Assembly: GCA_016801885.1 (NCBI GenBank) | Contig: CM028882.1 | Coordinates: 1,364,001 to 1,428,000 of the forward strand | DNA from: Toxotes chatareus | Lineage: Eukaryota > Chordata > Actinopteri > Toxotidae | Direction: 5' to 3' | Length of the DNA: 64,000 nucleotides | Shown here: in pieces, positions 1 to 11,299 of the stretch | Position numbering within the stretch: position 1 is the first letter of the stretch | How the letters are laid out: every line of letters begins with the position of its first letter | The notes under the pieces: model-generated | Database searches by the model: none | What the model was told of the DNA's origin: nothing | Seen by the model: only the letters and a program-made list of their open reading frames with translations | Made by a program: the position numbers and the translations under genes

Positions 1-805
1 TGTTTGTTTCTTTTGACTGTGACAACAATTCTACGTTATGTTTAGTTATTGATATTCTTAGTTGTGTTGGTTAATTTTTAAGCATTGGTTTATTGGGGGT
101 TTTTTTTGTTTTGTTTTTTAGTATTGGTTATTTATTTTCCTGTGTTGGGAGTGACCCTCCTAATTTTATTTCCTTGTCCCCTTTTCAGTGGCTGAGAGCC
201 GAAGGTGGTGGCGGTCGTGGTGCTGGGTGGTGGTATCCCCCTCCTTCCTGTGTGCTGTGCCTCCCCTGGTCCTGGGTTCCTTTCACTACGTGCGCGTGGG
301 TGTGTGGCTGTCGTGTGGCTGGGGATATTTTTTATATAAATAAAATAAAATAAAATAATAAAGTATATGTTGATTATTGCTTTGGGACCGTGTCTCTGCC
401 CGTTGTAAGCCAAACCTGGGTGCCTTGGAGTTGGTACAGTTGGTCATAACTATTTCCTTGGGTGAACTTCCCAAGGTGCTGTTGTCTGTCTTCTTAGGTT
501 GCTCTTAGTTAGGTGTTGTAGTGACCTACACCATCCGCTATCCGCTACCACCCCCCTTATCATCTATCTCTCGCCACAAATACAAGGTCTTCTTGCAAGT
601 TGTATTCTTTAAACATCTGAACACGCATTTCACTTCAGTGATCAAGCAGAATCCTTGAGCCAGGGTGACTCTCATCTAATGACTCTCCAGGAATTCATTG
701 AAATCTATGTCTTCAACATTTTATGATGGTAGGTGGGTTTATGTGTGACTGCTGCAGTGTTTAAGAGTTGCTTTGTATCAGGTTTAGTGTTGAACCACAG
801 CGTAC
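1..805. other. Crumbs-gene intron or flank, repeat-like, no exon seen
   Basis: This stretch lies downstream (in the minus-strand sense) of the last Crumbs exon visible in the window, so it is probably intron. It contains a G/T-rich segment around 195-320 and a short (AAAAT)n tract at about 338-360. The first 540 bases read like the end of an interspersed repeat, but I could not find terminal repeats or a target-site duplication. No further EGF-coding exon is visible on the minus strand. Confidence 0.4.
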
Positions 806-3800
806 CTGGCCAGCAAACACATGTGTACTGGTTGACTCCCTCCAAGCACGTAGCCCCATGCTGACAGGGGTCAGAAGCACATTCAGGAATATCATCTTCA
901 CAGTGGTCGCCTACGAAGCCTGTCCCCTCACAGTCACATTCATAGCTGGGGAAAAAGCAGAGATGCACATGAGCCTGCTGTGATTATCAACAAACTGTCA
1001 AACGAGAGCGACATTTTAAGGCAAAGGGCACATTTTAAATTCAAGCTGAATTAAATTCAAGGAAAGAAGAAGAAAGAAAAATCATGTATAGTTAAGATTG
1101 AAAGCAAACTTACAGTGTAACTTTCTCAGTGGCCACGGTGGCAATAAATGGCAATTACAGAATAATGACACATCGTCTTCATGACTCAAGATGTTCTGAA
1201 GTTAGTTGTTTTTAAAAAATTTCATTTGGTAACCAGAGGCCTGTACTGAGGTAACTTCATGTTTAACTCTGGGTTTTCAGGGTTACATCGCCATGGTAAC
1301 TTATGATGCAGGGCTAACCTGCTACAGAGCGGGTTAACTTCACATGGTCAGATCAAAACCTGACCAAAAAATAACATCCTTCATTCCTCCATGCCCCTCA
1401 CACCCTGCTGTTCCAATCGATTCCACAGCTGTACCAGGTATTCCCAGCAACTCCAGCCATTTAATGACTCATAACAATGACTGACAGTAAGTGGATTAAT
1501 TCTAATCCCTGGTCAACTTTAATGTCTGCCGTGCAGCCTCACGCTGACACAACACACTGCTGGATGACACATCGGCTTTACAAGGCTCAACGTGAGAGGG
1601 AAGTGTAAACACTGCCAGAATTACAGACAAGCATAGAGCAGTTAGCACCTATTCTATGTTATACATGTGATAACTAACTGAGGCTACCTAAAGCACCTAA
1701 AAACAAGATGAACAAAACAGGTAATGCATATGAAGAGATTTTTTAAAAATATCTCATATATTACACAAATGTATAACTCCGAAAAGAACTAATATCCATA
1801 AGTTTTTAAGATTAAAAAAAAGGATATAGAAATCAGCTGATTTATTTTTTCAGAGTTCAGCATCTCTTCTGTCTTACTAATATTAAGTTTCAGGTGATCA
1901 ACATCTCATCAGCTGACAAATCTGTCAGCCTCAGTGGTGCAGGTCTACATGTTGTTACTTCTAAAACTCAAATACCCATGGTCTGTTTGTCAGACCTCGT
2001 TTATATGTACATAATCATCGTATTTCAGATGTACTACATTCATCCACTGTATGTATCAGCACGTGTAACTGTTCATTCATGAGGCTGCATTGTCTTTCAA
2101 ACACTCAAATCATTCTAACGATACTAAAGTTGTCTGTGTGTAAATGCTGACAGTATGAACATGCAGATGTGTAATCCTACCTGTTGACCCCATCTATGCA
2201 CTTGCCCTCATTCAGACAGGGCACGCTGGCACATTCATCAATGTTGACCTCGCAGTCTTGGCCCTGGAAGCCGGCCATGCACTCACACCTGTATGCGGCA
2301 ACGTAATCTCGGCAGGTGGCACCGTTCTGGCAGGGCTGTGCCTCGCACTCATCGATCTCCACCTCGCAGTTAATCCCTGGTGGGAACAGAGGACGGATGG
2401 CAGTGGGCCAAGGCATGAGATTGGCAACACACTTAATTATCTTAGCACACGGACAGATACAGCACAGTAACACTGTAGCTGCCAAGAGCTCAGCTGAAGA
2501 CAGACAACAGCAATACCGATGCTGCTAAAACTGAGCCATTCAGTCTCTTGCCATGTGTGTGGAGGGGAGCCTCACAGTTTGAAAACCTTTGCTCTAGTGG
2601 GCCTTGGAGCAAAACTGAGCTGTGGGCCAACCTCGTCAGCAGACAAAGACATTGAGAGTGAATGGTTCTAGGGACTACTGACAGAAATGATCTAAGTCTG
2701 TACTGGCTGTGCTAATCTATAATCCACCAAATGTAGATTCTCATTCCAGAATCACAAATATACCAGATAATAGCATAAAGTTATCTGACCATATTAATCA
2801 AATCTTACTCCAAACACACCACAAAGAAAATTAAGTTTTACACAGGAACCAGATTGACTCTTGAACTAATTTTGTTTGTTGTTTGTTTGTTGTTTGTTTT
2901 GCTTTGCTTTCTTTTTACATCTGCTATTAGCATTTCAAAATCTTTTCTGCAATTTTTTCTACAATATCAGTAAGTGGTAACTACACTCCTAGTTCCCAGG
3001 AAATTGCAAGAGGTCATAAGGTTATTCTGGGGGGTCAAGAGATGTTACAGGATCCTAATATAAAATCAGATCTGCAACAGGACACAGACTCTGGTCTCCA
3101 GCATGAAAGTCCAATGCACCACACACTTATCCACCACCTTGACTCCCACACCCTTATTTAATCATACTTAAGATACATTTATCAAGGAGAATGCACCAAA
3201 TAGAGGTTTTAAAACTAGATCAAATTAACAAAACTAGAACTGCCTGGAAAACACCAGAGCTCAGGCACAAGAAATTTAAAAAATCATGGCTAATAATCAG
3301 TTCTGGGGCAAATAAAGATTTGCCCCAGAACTGAATGGGTTTGGTGCTAATCAGCTCATTAGTTTTTGCATAATCTTACCAATAAACAATCAGACACAAA
3401 GGAAAATGAAACCCTCTTAGTGGAGGTAATTAGTCAGTTAGAATTAGTATTTTCCTTACTGTTTTAGTTGTTTTTTCACCTTGAAATGAACAAAATAGGG
3501 GAAGTTCATGGTACTTGAAACTGAAAATGGACAAATGTGTTCATATCAAATGTCAGCTTATTAGCAAAGAATATGTGATAAATTCCCATAAATTTCTCCA
3601 TCAAAAACCCATCCAGTTGTAACCCTGACATACTCTCCACAGCATCTTACCTTTGAAGCCTGGCGCACATTCACATTTATAATGATCCACTTCGTCCAGA
3701 CATGTGCCGTTGTTTTGACAGGGTCGGGACGCACACTCATTGATATCCAAATCACAGTGGTAGCCTTGAAATCCAGGCACACAGAAACACTGGTAGGCGC

Positions 3801-4346
3801 TGACCCCGTCTTTACAGATGGCTCCATTCTGACAGGGCTCAGACCGGCACTCATCGATGTTCTCCTCACAGTTCGTCCCCTGGTACCCAGCAGCACACTG
3901 GCACTGGTGCCCAGAGTCCGGGATGTCCATACAGGTGCCGCCATTCTGGCATGTTTCCTCTGAACAAGTGGTCACATTCTCCTGGCAGTCGCCCCCTCCT
4001 AATCCAATGGGACAGTGGCAGGAATATCCATTGATCCCGTTGACACAGTAGGACTTGACATCATTGCAGGGGTTGCTGTGACATTCATCTACATCCTGGG
4101 TACAGTTGAGTCCTGTGAAGCCGTCTGGGCAGTGGCAGGTGAACTCATTAGTCCCAGGTTCACTGGTACAGTTGGCACAAGTTGCCGTGATACAGGCATC
4201 ATACAGCTCATCGCAGTTTTTGCCCATGTACCACACTGGTCCTTTGGGGCACAAGCACACGTAGTCGCCCAGGTGATCAAGGCATGTGCCACCATTGTTG
4301 CAGGGAGATGAGAGACACTTGTCTGCTGCCACTGTGCACAGAACAC
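806..4346 (-). CDS. crb2: Crumbs-family protein, N-terminal EGF-repeat exons (partial gene)
   Basis: Three minus-strand exons, in transcript order 4346-3651 (696 bp), 2376-2181 (196 bp) and 945-806 (140 bp). All have AG acceptors and GT donors, and their phases join without a break. They encode at least nine EGF-like repeats with calcium-binding signatures such as NIDEC, DINEC and EIDEC. The order of repeats follows vertebrate CRB1/CRB2: a FCVPGFQG..CDLDINECASRPC repeat, then a GINCEVEIDEC repeat, then ECDCEGTGFVGDHC and a repeat ending CVCWPG. The third exon (ECASDPC, CLEGVNQ, CWPG) is closer to CRB2 than to CRB1 by eye. Crumbs proteins are type I membrane proteins that set the apical domain of epithelia and photoreceptors by binding Pals1 through a short cytoplasmic tail. 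The laminin-G domains, membrane segment and tail must lie left of the window. The signal-peptide exon, expected to the right of 4346, was not found. crb1 or another crb2 paralogue remains possible. Confidence 0.85.
946..2180. other. Crumbs intron with an interspersed-repeat fragment
   Basis: Intron between two EGF exons. About 1230-1360 resembles a fish interspersed element by its wording: GGCCTGTACT near 1239, then repeated GGGTTA/GTTAAC motifs and an ACCTGCTACAGAGCGGGTTAAC-like partial inverted arrangement. It is probably a short non-autonomous DNA element, but its class is uncertain. The rest is AT-rich with nothing recognisable. Confidence 0.35.
2377..3650. other. Crumbs intron with T/G simple repeat and a hairpin
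   Basis: Intron between the first two visible exons. It holds a TTTG/TTGT simple repeat at about 2870-2905 and a 17-bp perfect inverted repeat at 3297-3334. The remaining sequence is AT-rich and without coding signals. Confidence 0.5.
3297..3334. repeat. Perfect 17-bp inverted repeat (hairpin)
   Basis: The arm TCAGTTCTGGGGCAAAT (3297-3313) is followed by a 4-base loop AAAG and its exact reverse complement (3318-3334). It lies inside the second Crumbs intron. It could fold as a short hairpin RNA or be the remnant of a MITE. The stem is shorter than a typical microRNA precursor. Confidence 0.7.
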
Positions 4347-5215
4347 CTGGAATGGGAGAGTAAAATGCTATTAAAGATACAATAAGCAACATGTGTCTAT
4401 AAAACTGTCTTTCTTAAAAGCCTAAATCCCAAAACCAGGATGGAAAGCATATAGTTCATCACCACTAATTCAGACACTGTAAATTCAGGTTGTTTTTACA
4501 TATAAAATTCTTTGTCAAAGGTAAACATATACTGTACACTTATCTGCCCCTCGGGAGGTGACAAGCTAATGTATTTAAATACAAATTATGTCTCTTAAAC
4601 ATCTTAAAGTGAGCTTGTCCAGAGAACAAAGTCTCTGGTGTGACTAATGTTGCATCCTCTTGTTTCTTTGGTACCTGTGATATTCATCGCCTTCCAGAAG
4701 TTTGGTTTGTTGATGTTACCTCAGAGGATTTCTAGGTGATTAAGTTCTACTATGTGTTTTTTCCTTATGACCAAAAAAGTGCAAGTACGTGTTTTTAACG
4801 TGTTCATCTTAAAACTTCAAGTATCTACGTACAGCATACTGACCATTAAAAAATCTTGTGTCTAATATTTGCATGTGGTTTTGTTTACATGCATTAAAAA
4901 AAAAATCTAATGCTGAAACTGTTGTTGAATGTTACATTTAAAACCTCATTCTGTAATGTGTAGCAGCTTGAACTCCAACAGTCACATGATGGTTGAGTTT
5001 GACCAAAGAAGACCATTTTTTGATGATTGGCCTCTTTCAGACCATTTACTGTTTGGTTCACTGTCACTGCTGTCATCGATTCATTCATTATTATTTTATG
5101 TGATTTCCAGTCAAAGCAAACAGCTGTTCTCAACTGAAAAAGGCAAAACTCTGGGGGAGTGATGTGGGTCTGACTACGTTTATAAGTTGTCTGAAATTTG
5201 AAGTTGTGAAATTAG

Positions 5216-5246
<31 letters not shown>

Positions 5247-6165
5247 TAATCTGTTTGAAAACTGAAGTGTTAAACCAACCAACACTCTCAGAAATAAAGA
5301 GAATAAGGACTAATACTGCATTTCTCTGTTGAACTGGTGCTTTAAAAGCACAAATGTTACCTGGTGATGTAAAGCAGTAAACCAGGGAAGAAGCAATAAA
5401 TTGTGGAATTGTTCTTTAATTCATAGATGTGAATGACTGAGCCACATTAGCAAATTTATACTGTATTCTATTTCCCACAGTCCTTACAGCTGCTGAGCAT
5501 TTACGTCAAGAGCTGTAAATGTTAATAAGTTGTCAATAAATGGATTTTGGTTCGAATGCCCTGGAAATCTTCTCCACCATGATAAGTGGTCCAAGTGTCC
5601 ACTGGTGACATCTTCCTGATGAATTCAAGAGCCAGATGAAAAGACAAAGGAAGATCATCCTGGAGCAGGAGTCAGATTTTCTGCACTACATGGCAAACTA
5701 CAAACAGAAAATTAAAGTTTTGATAGACAAAACAGCACTGATCTATAAAATGGACAGACTGTAATCATTATACTCAGAAGATTTTACCTACATTTTTATT
5801 GTGTGTTAATTGAAAAGACAGATTAGGCTAAATTTCAAAGGTTTAGTGAACGTTTCCTAAAGTGTTCAGATCTGCGAGAGGAAAGATTCAGTTCCTGGTG
5901 AAACATTTCATCTCACTTTATACTATGTATATGGCTTTTAGGATGAGAACCAACTGATGTCTTTGAATTTGCTGGGGCTGCTTGAATGTAAATTTTCCCA
6001 AATTCAATAAAGAGAGGGACTTATTACAGTCCCAAACACACTGCTTCAACAATGAGAACAATCCATTGACACAAGAAGTGAAAGCAGTGGGCAGGGGAAT
6101 GAAGGGCAGAAGGCATGAAGAGCCAGACAGGACTGCCAGGTACAAGATGCACTGATTTTAGAAAT
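4347..6165. other. Sequence between the Crumbs exons and the array, no confident gene
   Basis: AT-rich DNA upstream of the visible Crumbs exons. It contains a (TA)n(TG)n microsatellite at about 5216-5247 and a 42-residue plus-strand reading frame at 5636-5764 rich in Lys/Gln/Leu. No signal-peptide exon with a phase-1 donor was recognised on the minus strand, so the first Crumbs exon may be further right, possibly beyond the tandem array. Confidence 0.4.
5216..5247. repeat. (TA)n(TG)n microsatellite
   Basis: A run of TA dinucleotides passes directly into about ten TG dinucleotides. Confidence 0.9.
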
Positions 6166-6895
6166 GGGTCTAAATCATATTCTTTTACAGACTATCCTCT
6201 GGAGAATATTATTAAAACTGCTTGTGTTTCACACAGACTCACACAAGCATTAAGTACAGTTGTCACAGATGTTGGGTGTTAGCTGCAATGGACAAATAAA
6301 AAGCAACAAATAGTGAAGAACACATTTCCTAAAGTGCTCAGATCTGAGATTAAATAAATAATTGTTCTAAAGGAATCAGTATATTAATCCTATCAGGGGA
6401 GATGAAGCATCAACCGTGTTTCTTCAACCTTAATGTCATCAGATTATGAAGTTGGGATGAACTCACTGACTGAATGAGTGATTGCTTGCATTGTAAACCT
6501 CACTGTGTTCATTTAGTGCCGTTTTACTGCTGATTGACAGACTCAGAGTAGAAGGTGGTCTCCACACTGTGCACAGTTGTGGGAGGTCGTCTCATGACAA
6601 TTAGGCCTCTGTGCTGCAGTTCACAGCCCATCTCTCAGTTTTAATTATGTTATTTATCATTGTCATGTGTAGATTAACCAAGATTAACCAAAAACACATA
6701 TTTGCCTGGTGATTTTATCCATTAACACTTTCTCAACAGTTTTTCAGAAGCTTTATTGGAACACAGTGTGTGTTGTCCATCATCTTGTACTATGTTGAAA
6801 ATTAAACATGCACTTCTTTTAATCACAATCAACCTGAGTTTAGAGGAAAAAAACATAACTAAAATATATATATATATTTTGAAATTTTTATTGAA

Positions 6896-7085
6896 GGGGA
6901 AATGTGGGGAAACCGGAGCACCCGGAGTAAACCCACAGTAATGGGGAAGGGAGTGTTGGGGTGGGGTATGGGGTGTGTTTTTTTGGGGGGGGGGATGTGG
7001 GGAAACCGGAGCACCCGGAGTAAACCCACAGTAAAGGGGAAGGGAGTGTTGGGGTGGGGTATGGGGTATGGGGTGTGTTTGGGGC
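6896..7085. repeat. 92-bp minisatellite, 2 units (3' of gene copy A)
   Basis: Two G-rich units, each with GGGGAAACCGGAGCACCCGG followed by a GGAGTGTTGGGGTGGGG-type tract, start about 92 bases apart. On the minus strand the tract lies between the stop codon of gene copy A and its AATAAA signal (TTTATT at 6752-6757 on the plus strand), so it would be transcribed as 3' UTR. Confidence 0.85.
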
Positions 7086-7160
7086 AGGGGGGTTCATGTC
7101 TTTAAATGTCAATTTGAAGCACAAGACATGGTTTTAGGGTTGGGGCTAATGGAGGGGTAA

Positions 7161-10100
7161 TTATTCTTCACAGCAGTTCTCGATGCAGCACCGGAAGGGT
7201 TTTGTTAAAGCTAAGAAAAACCTGGCAGCGGGGGACTTCTTCTTTGGGGCAAGAAGGGCACTCAGATGGATTTTAGATACTTCACAACAGCATCTTCTAA
7301 AGATGTGTCTTTTGATGCCATTGCACCCTCTAGTGGTTTCTCTAGAGAGCCAAACTCCTTGTCAAGGTCTTTCATCACAGCCTTGATAATTTTCTTCATG
7401 TTCTTCTTGATTTTTCTGATCTTAAAGTCATAGATGTTTATCTCGTCCAGTACATCCTTTGACAGTTGATTGATGTTATTGAAATGTATTTTGTGAAAAA
7501 ACCCTTTGCTATTCTCCAGGGAGTTGAGGAAAATCTTCATGATAAGAGTAGTGATGAGGGTGTTGGTCATGTCCTCTGATGGAGAAGAGGACGGATTAAG
7601 TGGCACAGATTCATTTTGCTGTTGCTCGATTGACAATGGACTTTGGGAGGGGACTGGTCTCGGCTCAGAGAATGTTTTGTCACCCTGGTGCAGATCTGGT
7701 CTGGTCAGCACCCACCATCAGGTGATGATTACAACACTGCTGGAGCTTTCACTGTGGGAAGCTTCATCAGGAAGTGATGCACAAACTGAGCGTGCTGAAG
7801 TCTGACTGCTGTTGTCTTCAGAGAACTTTACCCTGGTGCAGTTTTTATCTGGTCTGGTCAGCATGTCTGTCTGTGCAGCATCAGGTGATGCACAAACTGA
7901 GCGTGCTGAAGTCTGACTGCAGCTGACATCAGAGGTCTTTGTCTTGGTGGTTTTTTTCTTTGGTTTGGTCTGTCTGTGCATGTCTGTCTCTGCAGCATCA
8001 GGTGATGAACAAACTGAGAGTGCTGAAGTCTGACTGCTGCTGGCTTCAGAGGATTTTGTCCCAGTGGTGTTTTCCACTGGTCTGGTCAGCATGTCTGTCT
8101 CTGCAGCATCAGGTGATGCACAAACTGAGCGTGCTGAGAGGATTTTGTCCCAGTGGTGTTTTCCACTGGTCTGGTCTGCTGCTGGCTTCAGAGGATTTTG
8201 TCCCAGTGGTGTTTTGTCTCTGCACATCAGGTGATGCACAAACTGAGCGTGCTGAAGTCTGACTGCTGCTGGCTGGTCAGTCTGTCTCTGCAGCATCAGG
8301 TGATGCATGTCTGTCTCTCTCCCAGTGGTGTTTTCCACTGCAGCATCACAAACTGAGCGTGCTGAAGTCTGACTGCTGCACAAGGACTGAGTGGTGTTTT
8401 CCACTGGTCTGGTCTGTCTGTCTCTGCAGCATCAGGTGATGCACAAACTGCTGCTGGTCTGACTGCTGCTGGCTTTTTGTCCCAGTGGTGTTTTCCACTG
8501 GTCTGGTCAGCATGTCTGTCTCTGCAGCATCAGGTGATGCACAAACTGAGCGTGCTGAAGTCTGACTGCTGCTGGCTTCAGAGGATTTTGTCCCAGTGGT
8601 GTTTTCCACTGGTCTGGTCAGCATGTCTGTCTCTGCAGCATCAGGTGATGCACAAACTGAGAGTGCTGAAGTCTGACTGCTGCTGGCTTCAGAGGATTTT
8701 GTCCCAGTGGTGTTTTCCACTGGTCTGGTCAGCATGTCTGTCTGTGCAGCATCAGGTGATGCACAAACTGAGCGTGCTGAAGTCTGACTGCAGCTGACAT
8801 CAGAGGTCTTTGTCTTGGTGGTTTTTTTCTTTGGTTTGGTCTGTCTGTGCATGTCTGTCTGTGCAGCATCAGGTGATGCACAAACTGAGCGTGCTGAAGT
8901 CTGACTGCAGCTGACATCAGAGGTCTTTGTCTTGGTGGTTTTTTTCTTTGGTCCGGTCAGCGTCTTTGTGATCAAGTTTGTGATGTCAAATAGTGCACCC
9001 AAGACTTGCTTACTTTCATTTGCTCTTAATGATAGCTTTTCTTTCATCCACAGACTCCCCAGTGTCATGAACTTTGCCACTGCATCCATGATCATGACAT
9101 ACAGCACTTCTTGAGAAATGTGTTGGTCAGTGCCATCGTGTGCCGAGATGACAGCGTCAGAGAAACATGGAGCCTGGGGCATCGGATATTTGGAAGTAAC
9201 CATCATATGCTTGTATATGCTTCTGGCGAGTCTCTGTGAATACTCTTTGTGCTCTATTCTTTTGTATTTCAGAGGATTCTCCAACTGTTCGAGCAATATA
9301 GTAAACAAGTAATCAAACTCCGTTTTGATGGTGGTAGTAACCGACCTGGTTTGAACGCTGCCACTCGTTGTTGGAGTGGCAGTGTCAGGTGCACGTATAT
9401 TTGACCCTGAATCCTGTGTCAGACTCACCAGGAACTCTGGGTCTTCTTTTGAAAACTCACTCTCCAGCTTTGCCATCATTTCATCAAATTTTTCTGTGAC
9501 AAACCTGATAAAATGTTCTTTCTTTTGGGCAGTGGTGAGGGTTTTTGTAGACATGGAAAATTGAGAGAAATACTTTTCCAACCGGTTAATAATTAACATT
9601 GTATTTAGAAAAAAGTCTCTCTCTTTCAGGCAACGAAATTTGTAACTCCTGAATGAAGCCTGTGATGGTAAAAGCAGCACCACGGGCCTCTGCCATGTTT
9701 GATATTCCATAGGACCAGTTCATAAGAATAGCAGCCACAGCGTCAGGGGAAATCCAGTATATTTTTCTGGCAGACGGCACAGAGGTTGAGCCCCAGCACG
9801 TTTGCAGAGCAAAACATTGAGACGAAACAAAACATTGTTTCAGATATCTGAAGGCTTCAGTAACCATTTCATGTAGGTGTGGAGTGGGTATACTGCCGCT
9901 CACAAAAATCACAAGATCTGGTGGTAAATCCTGGGTTTTGGAAATAATTTCTAGAAGACAGCTCAATTTCCTTGACAATTCGGACTCAATAAGTTCTGCG
10001 AGATTTTCAGGCTTCTCACAATGTATAAGTGGGATTTTAAAAACACCAGCAAAACTCACAGCGAGGGAGTCCGCAAGATGTGAGTTCTCCAACGCGTTTG

Positions 10101-10365
10101 TAACACAATCTGGAGTAAGTGTGGCAAACCCTTCATTAGACAAAGCCATGAGTTTTGTCAATAAAAGTTTGCAACAGCTTTGAACCAGATTGGTTAGCAT
10201 TTCAGTCATGATAGCAAATGAGTGTTCTTGCTTTAACCCAATGGCGATCATGCTGCAATCATCCTTATTAAATTTCTTAAAATATTTCTTTACCAGAGGC
10301 TTAAGATCATCTAGTGTGATCACTGCCCTGGTAAATCGGGATTGAGTTTGCGTAGATTTTGACAT
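7161..10365 (-). pseudogene. Array gene family, copy A (frame-broken)
   Basis: Homologous to the intact copy B but split across at least three frames. The N-terminal part (10365 to 9586) reads MSKSTQTQSRFTR and then a helical region. An 8-bp deletion at 9601-9614 relative to copy B shifts the frame. The middle domain and eight or more 37-39-residue repeats continue to about 8346. The reading then changes frame near 8346-8404, meets an in-frame TGA at 7718-7720, and resumes as a C-terminal helical domain (7711-7262). A 4-T run at 7271-7274, where copy C has 5 T, gives an early stop; without it the protein would run on to the same CCIENCCEE end as copy C (stop at 7161). The family is not recognised. 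Some lesions are homopolymer changes and could be sequencing errors, but the 8-bp deletion is not of that type. Confidence 0.7.
7740..8960 (-). repeat. Coding minisatellite of 111/117 bp in gene copy A
   Basis: About ten units, read on the minus strand as two alternating types. One is 37 residues, beginning PVENTTGTKSSEASSSQTSA; the other is 39 residues, beginning PKKKTTKTKTSDVSCSQTSA. Both carry SVCASPDAA and end in TDMLTR or TDMHRQT. The motif CAGTGGTG recurs at about 8483, 8594 and 8705, exactly 111 bases apart. Several units between about 8100 and 8480 are truncated or joined out of register, which suggests unequal exchange. Unit lengths are multiples of three, so both strands stay open, but the antisense reading is only a shadow. 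Confidence 0.85.
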
Positions 10366-10379
10366 TGTGGCTATGATTG

Positions 10380-10690
10380 TGGTTTTCAGTGCGGTCGTCT
10401 AGCCTTTAACGATTCTGCTTTTGCTTCTGTCTTTTACTTTTCTTTTGTCTTGATGTCGCTCTGAGTGGCTAAATGCAGGTTTTAAGGTCTATTTGTAACT
10501 ACGACAACCTTTGATGCCACATTTTGACGTCACAACGTAAGAAGGGACATCAAAGCCCTTCTTACGTTGTGACGTAAGAAGGGACATGCGCACACTGTAC
10601 ACATTCGCGCGCCTGTGCCTGTGCGCCCGAATGTGTACAGTGTGCACATTCGCGCGCCTGTGCCTGTGCGCGCGAATGTGTACAAGTCTT
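10380..10690 (-). promoter_or_regulatory. Candidate promoter of gene copy A: CRE palindrome and GC-rich hairpins
   Basis: Directly upstream of the copy A start codon. It contains a perfect TGACGTCA CRE site at 10525-10532. A 20-bp perfect inverted repeat has arms at 10527-10546 and 10556-10575 around a 9-base loop. Next come two tandem copies of a TGTACACATTCGCGCGC hairpin (10596-10639 and about 10642-10684), the first with one mismatch. No TATA box is evident. CRE sites bind CREB/CREM/ATF factors; the GCGC-rich arms also resemble NRF1-type sites. That this is a promoter is inferred from its position and its conservation between units. Confidence 0.55.
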
Positions 10691-11299
10691 GGACAGATTA
10701 GATCAAACGTGACAGCCAGGGCTGTCAGGTCAACATCAACGAGCCATACATCTTTTATTCACTCAGGACGCTCAGGAATTACAATGGACTGACAGTCCTT
10801 GTGAGGACTGTAATGATCAGGTGATCAAGATCTACACGTAAGATTAGAAAACCTGACAGGCTCGATCTGTCATTAAGAGACTGGGTGAGTGCACACACAG
10901 ACTTTGTGTGCACCAGTTTGTTTGGATGAGTTGTTATTTTCTTTTTTTTTTTTTTTAGCAGATCTACTGGTTAGTTCATACAAGGCATATTTTGAAAATG
11001 CATGTGTTACAGCATCATGCTGAACAGAGTGAAATAGTTAAGATAACTCACATCCTTGATTCAGTTTTGCAGTTTTTTACTTTAAAGAAGTGAGCGCTGC
11101 AATGATCAGGTGGTATTACACATTAGACCACAGGGTGGCAGTAATGGTTTGTTATCATGCCAGTGGACATTAAGGCTCAGGTACAGAAGCCGGGTGGTAA
11201 GGTACAGGTGATGAGAGAGGTGACTGGAAAATTTTACTCTGAAAAAAAAAAAGATAACATTTGGTCCCAGTCTAAACAGAGAGGTAAAAGGTAAAGTTA

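Noticed and set aside
8477..8797. Plus-strand repetitive open frames (SQWCFPLVWSACLSLQHQ and similar) across the array gene
   Set aside because: They are antisense shadows. The repeat units are multiples of three, so several frames stay open automatically; the minus-strand reading links to non-repeat domains and a conserved start.
7740..8960. Regular direct repeats that might suggest a CRISPR array
   Set aside because: The 111-117-bp units are contiguous, lack unique spacers, encode protein repeats and lie in a vertebrate genome.
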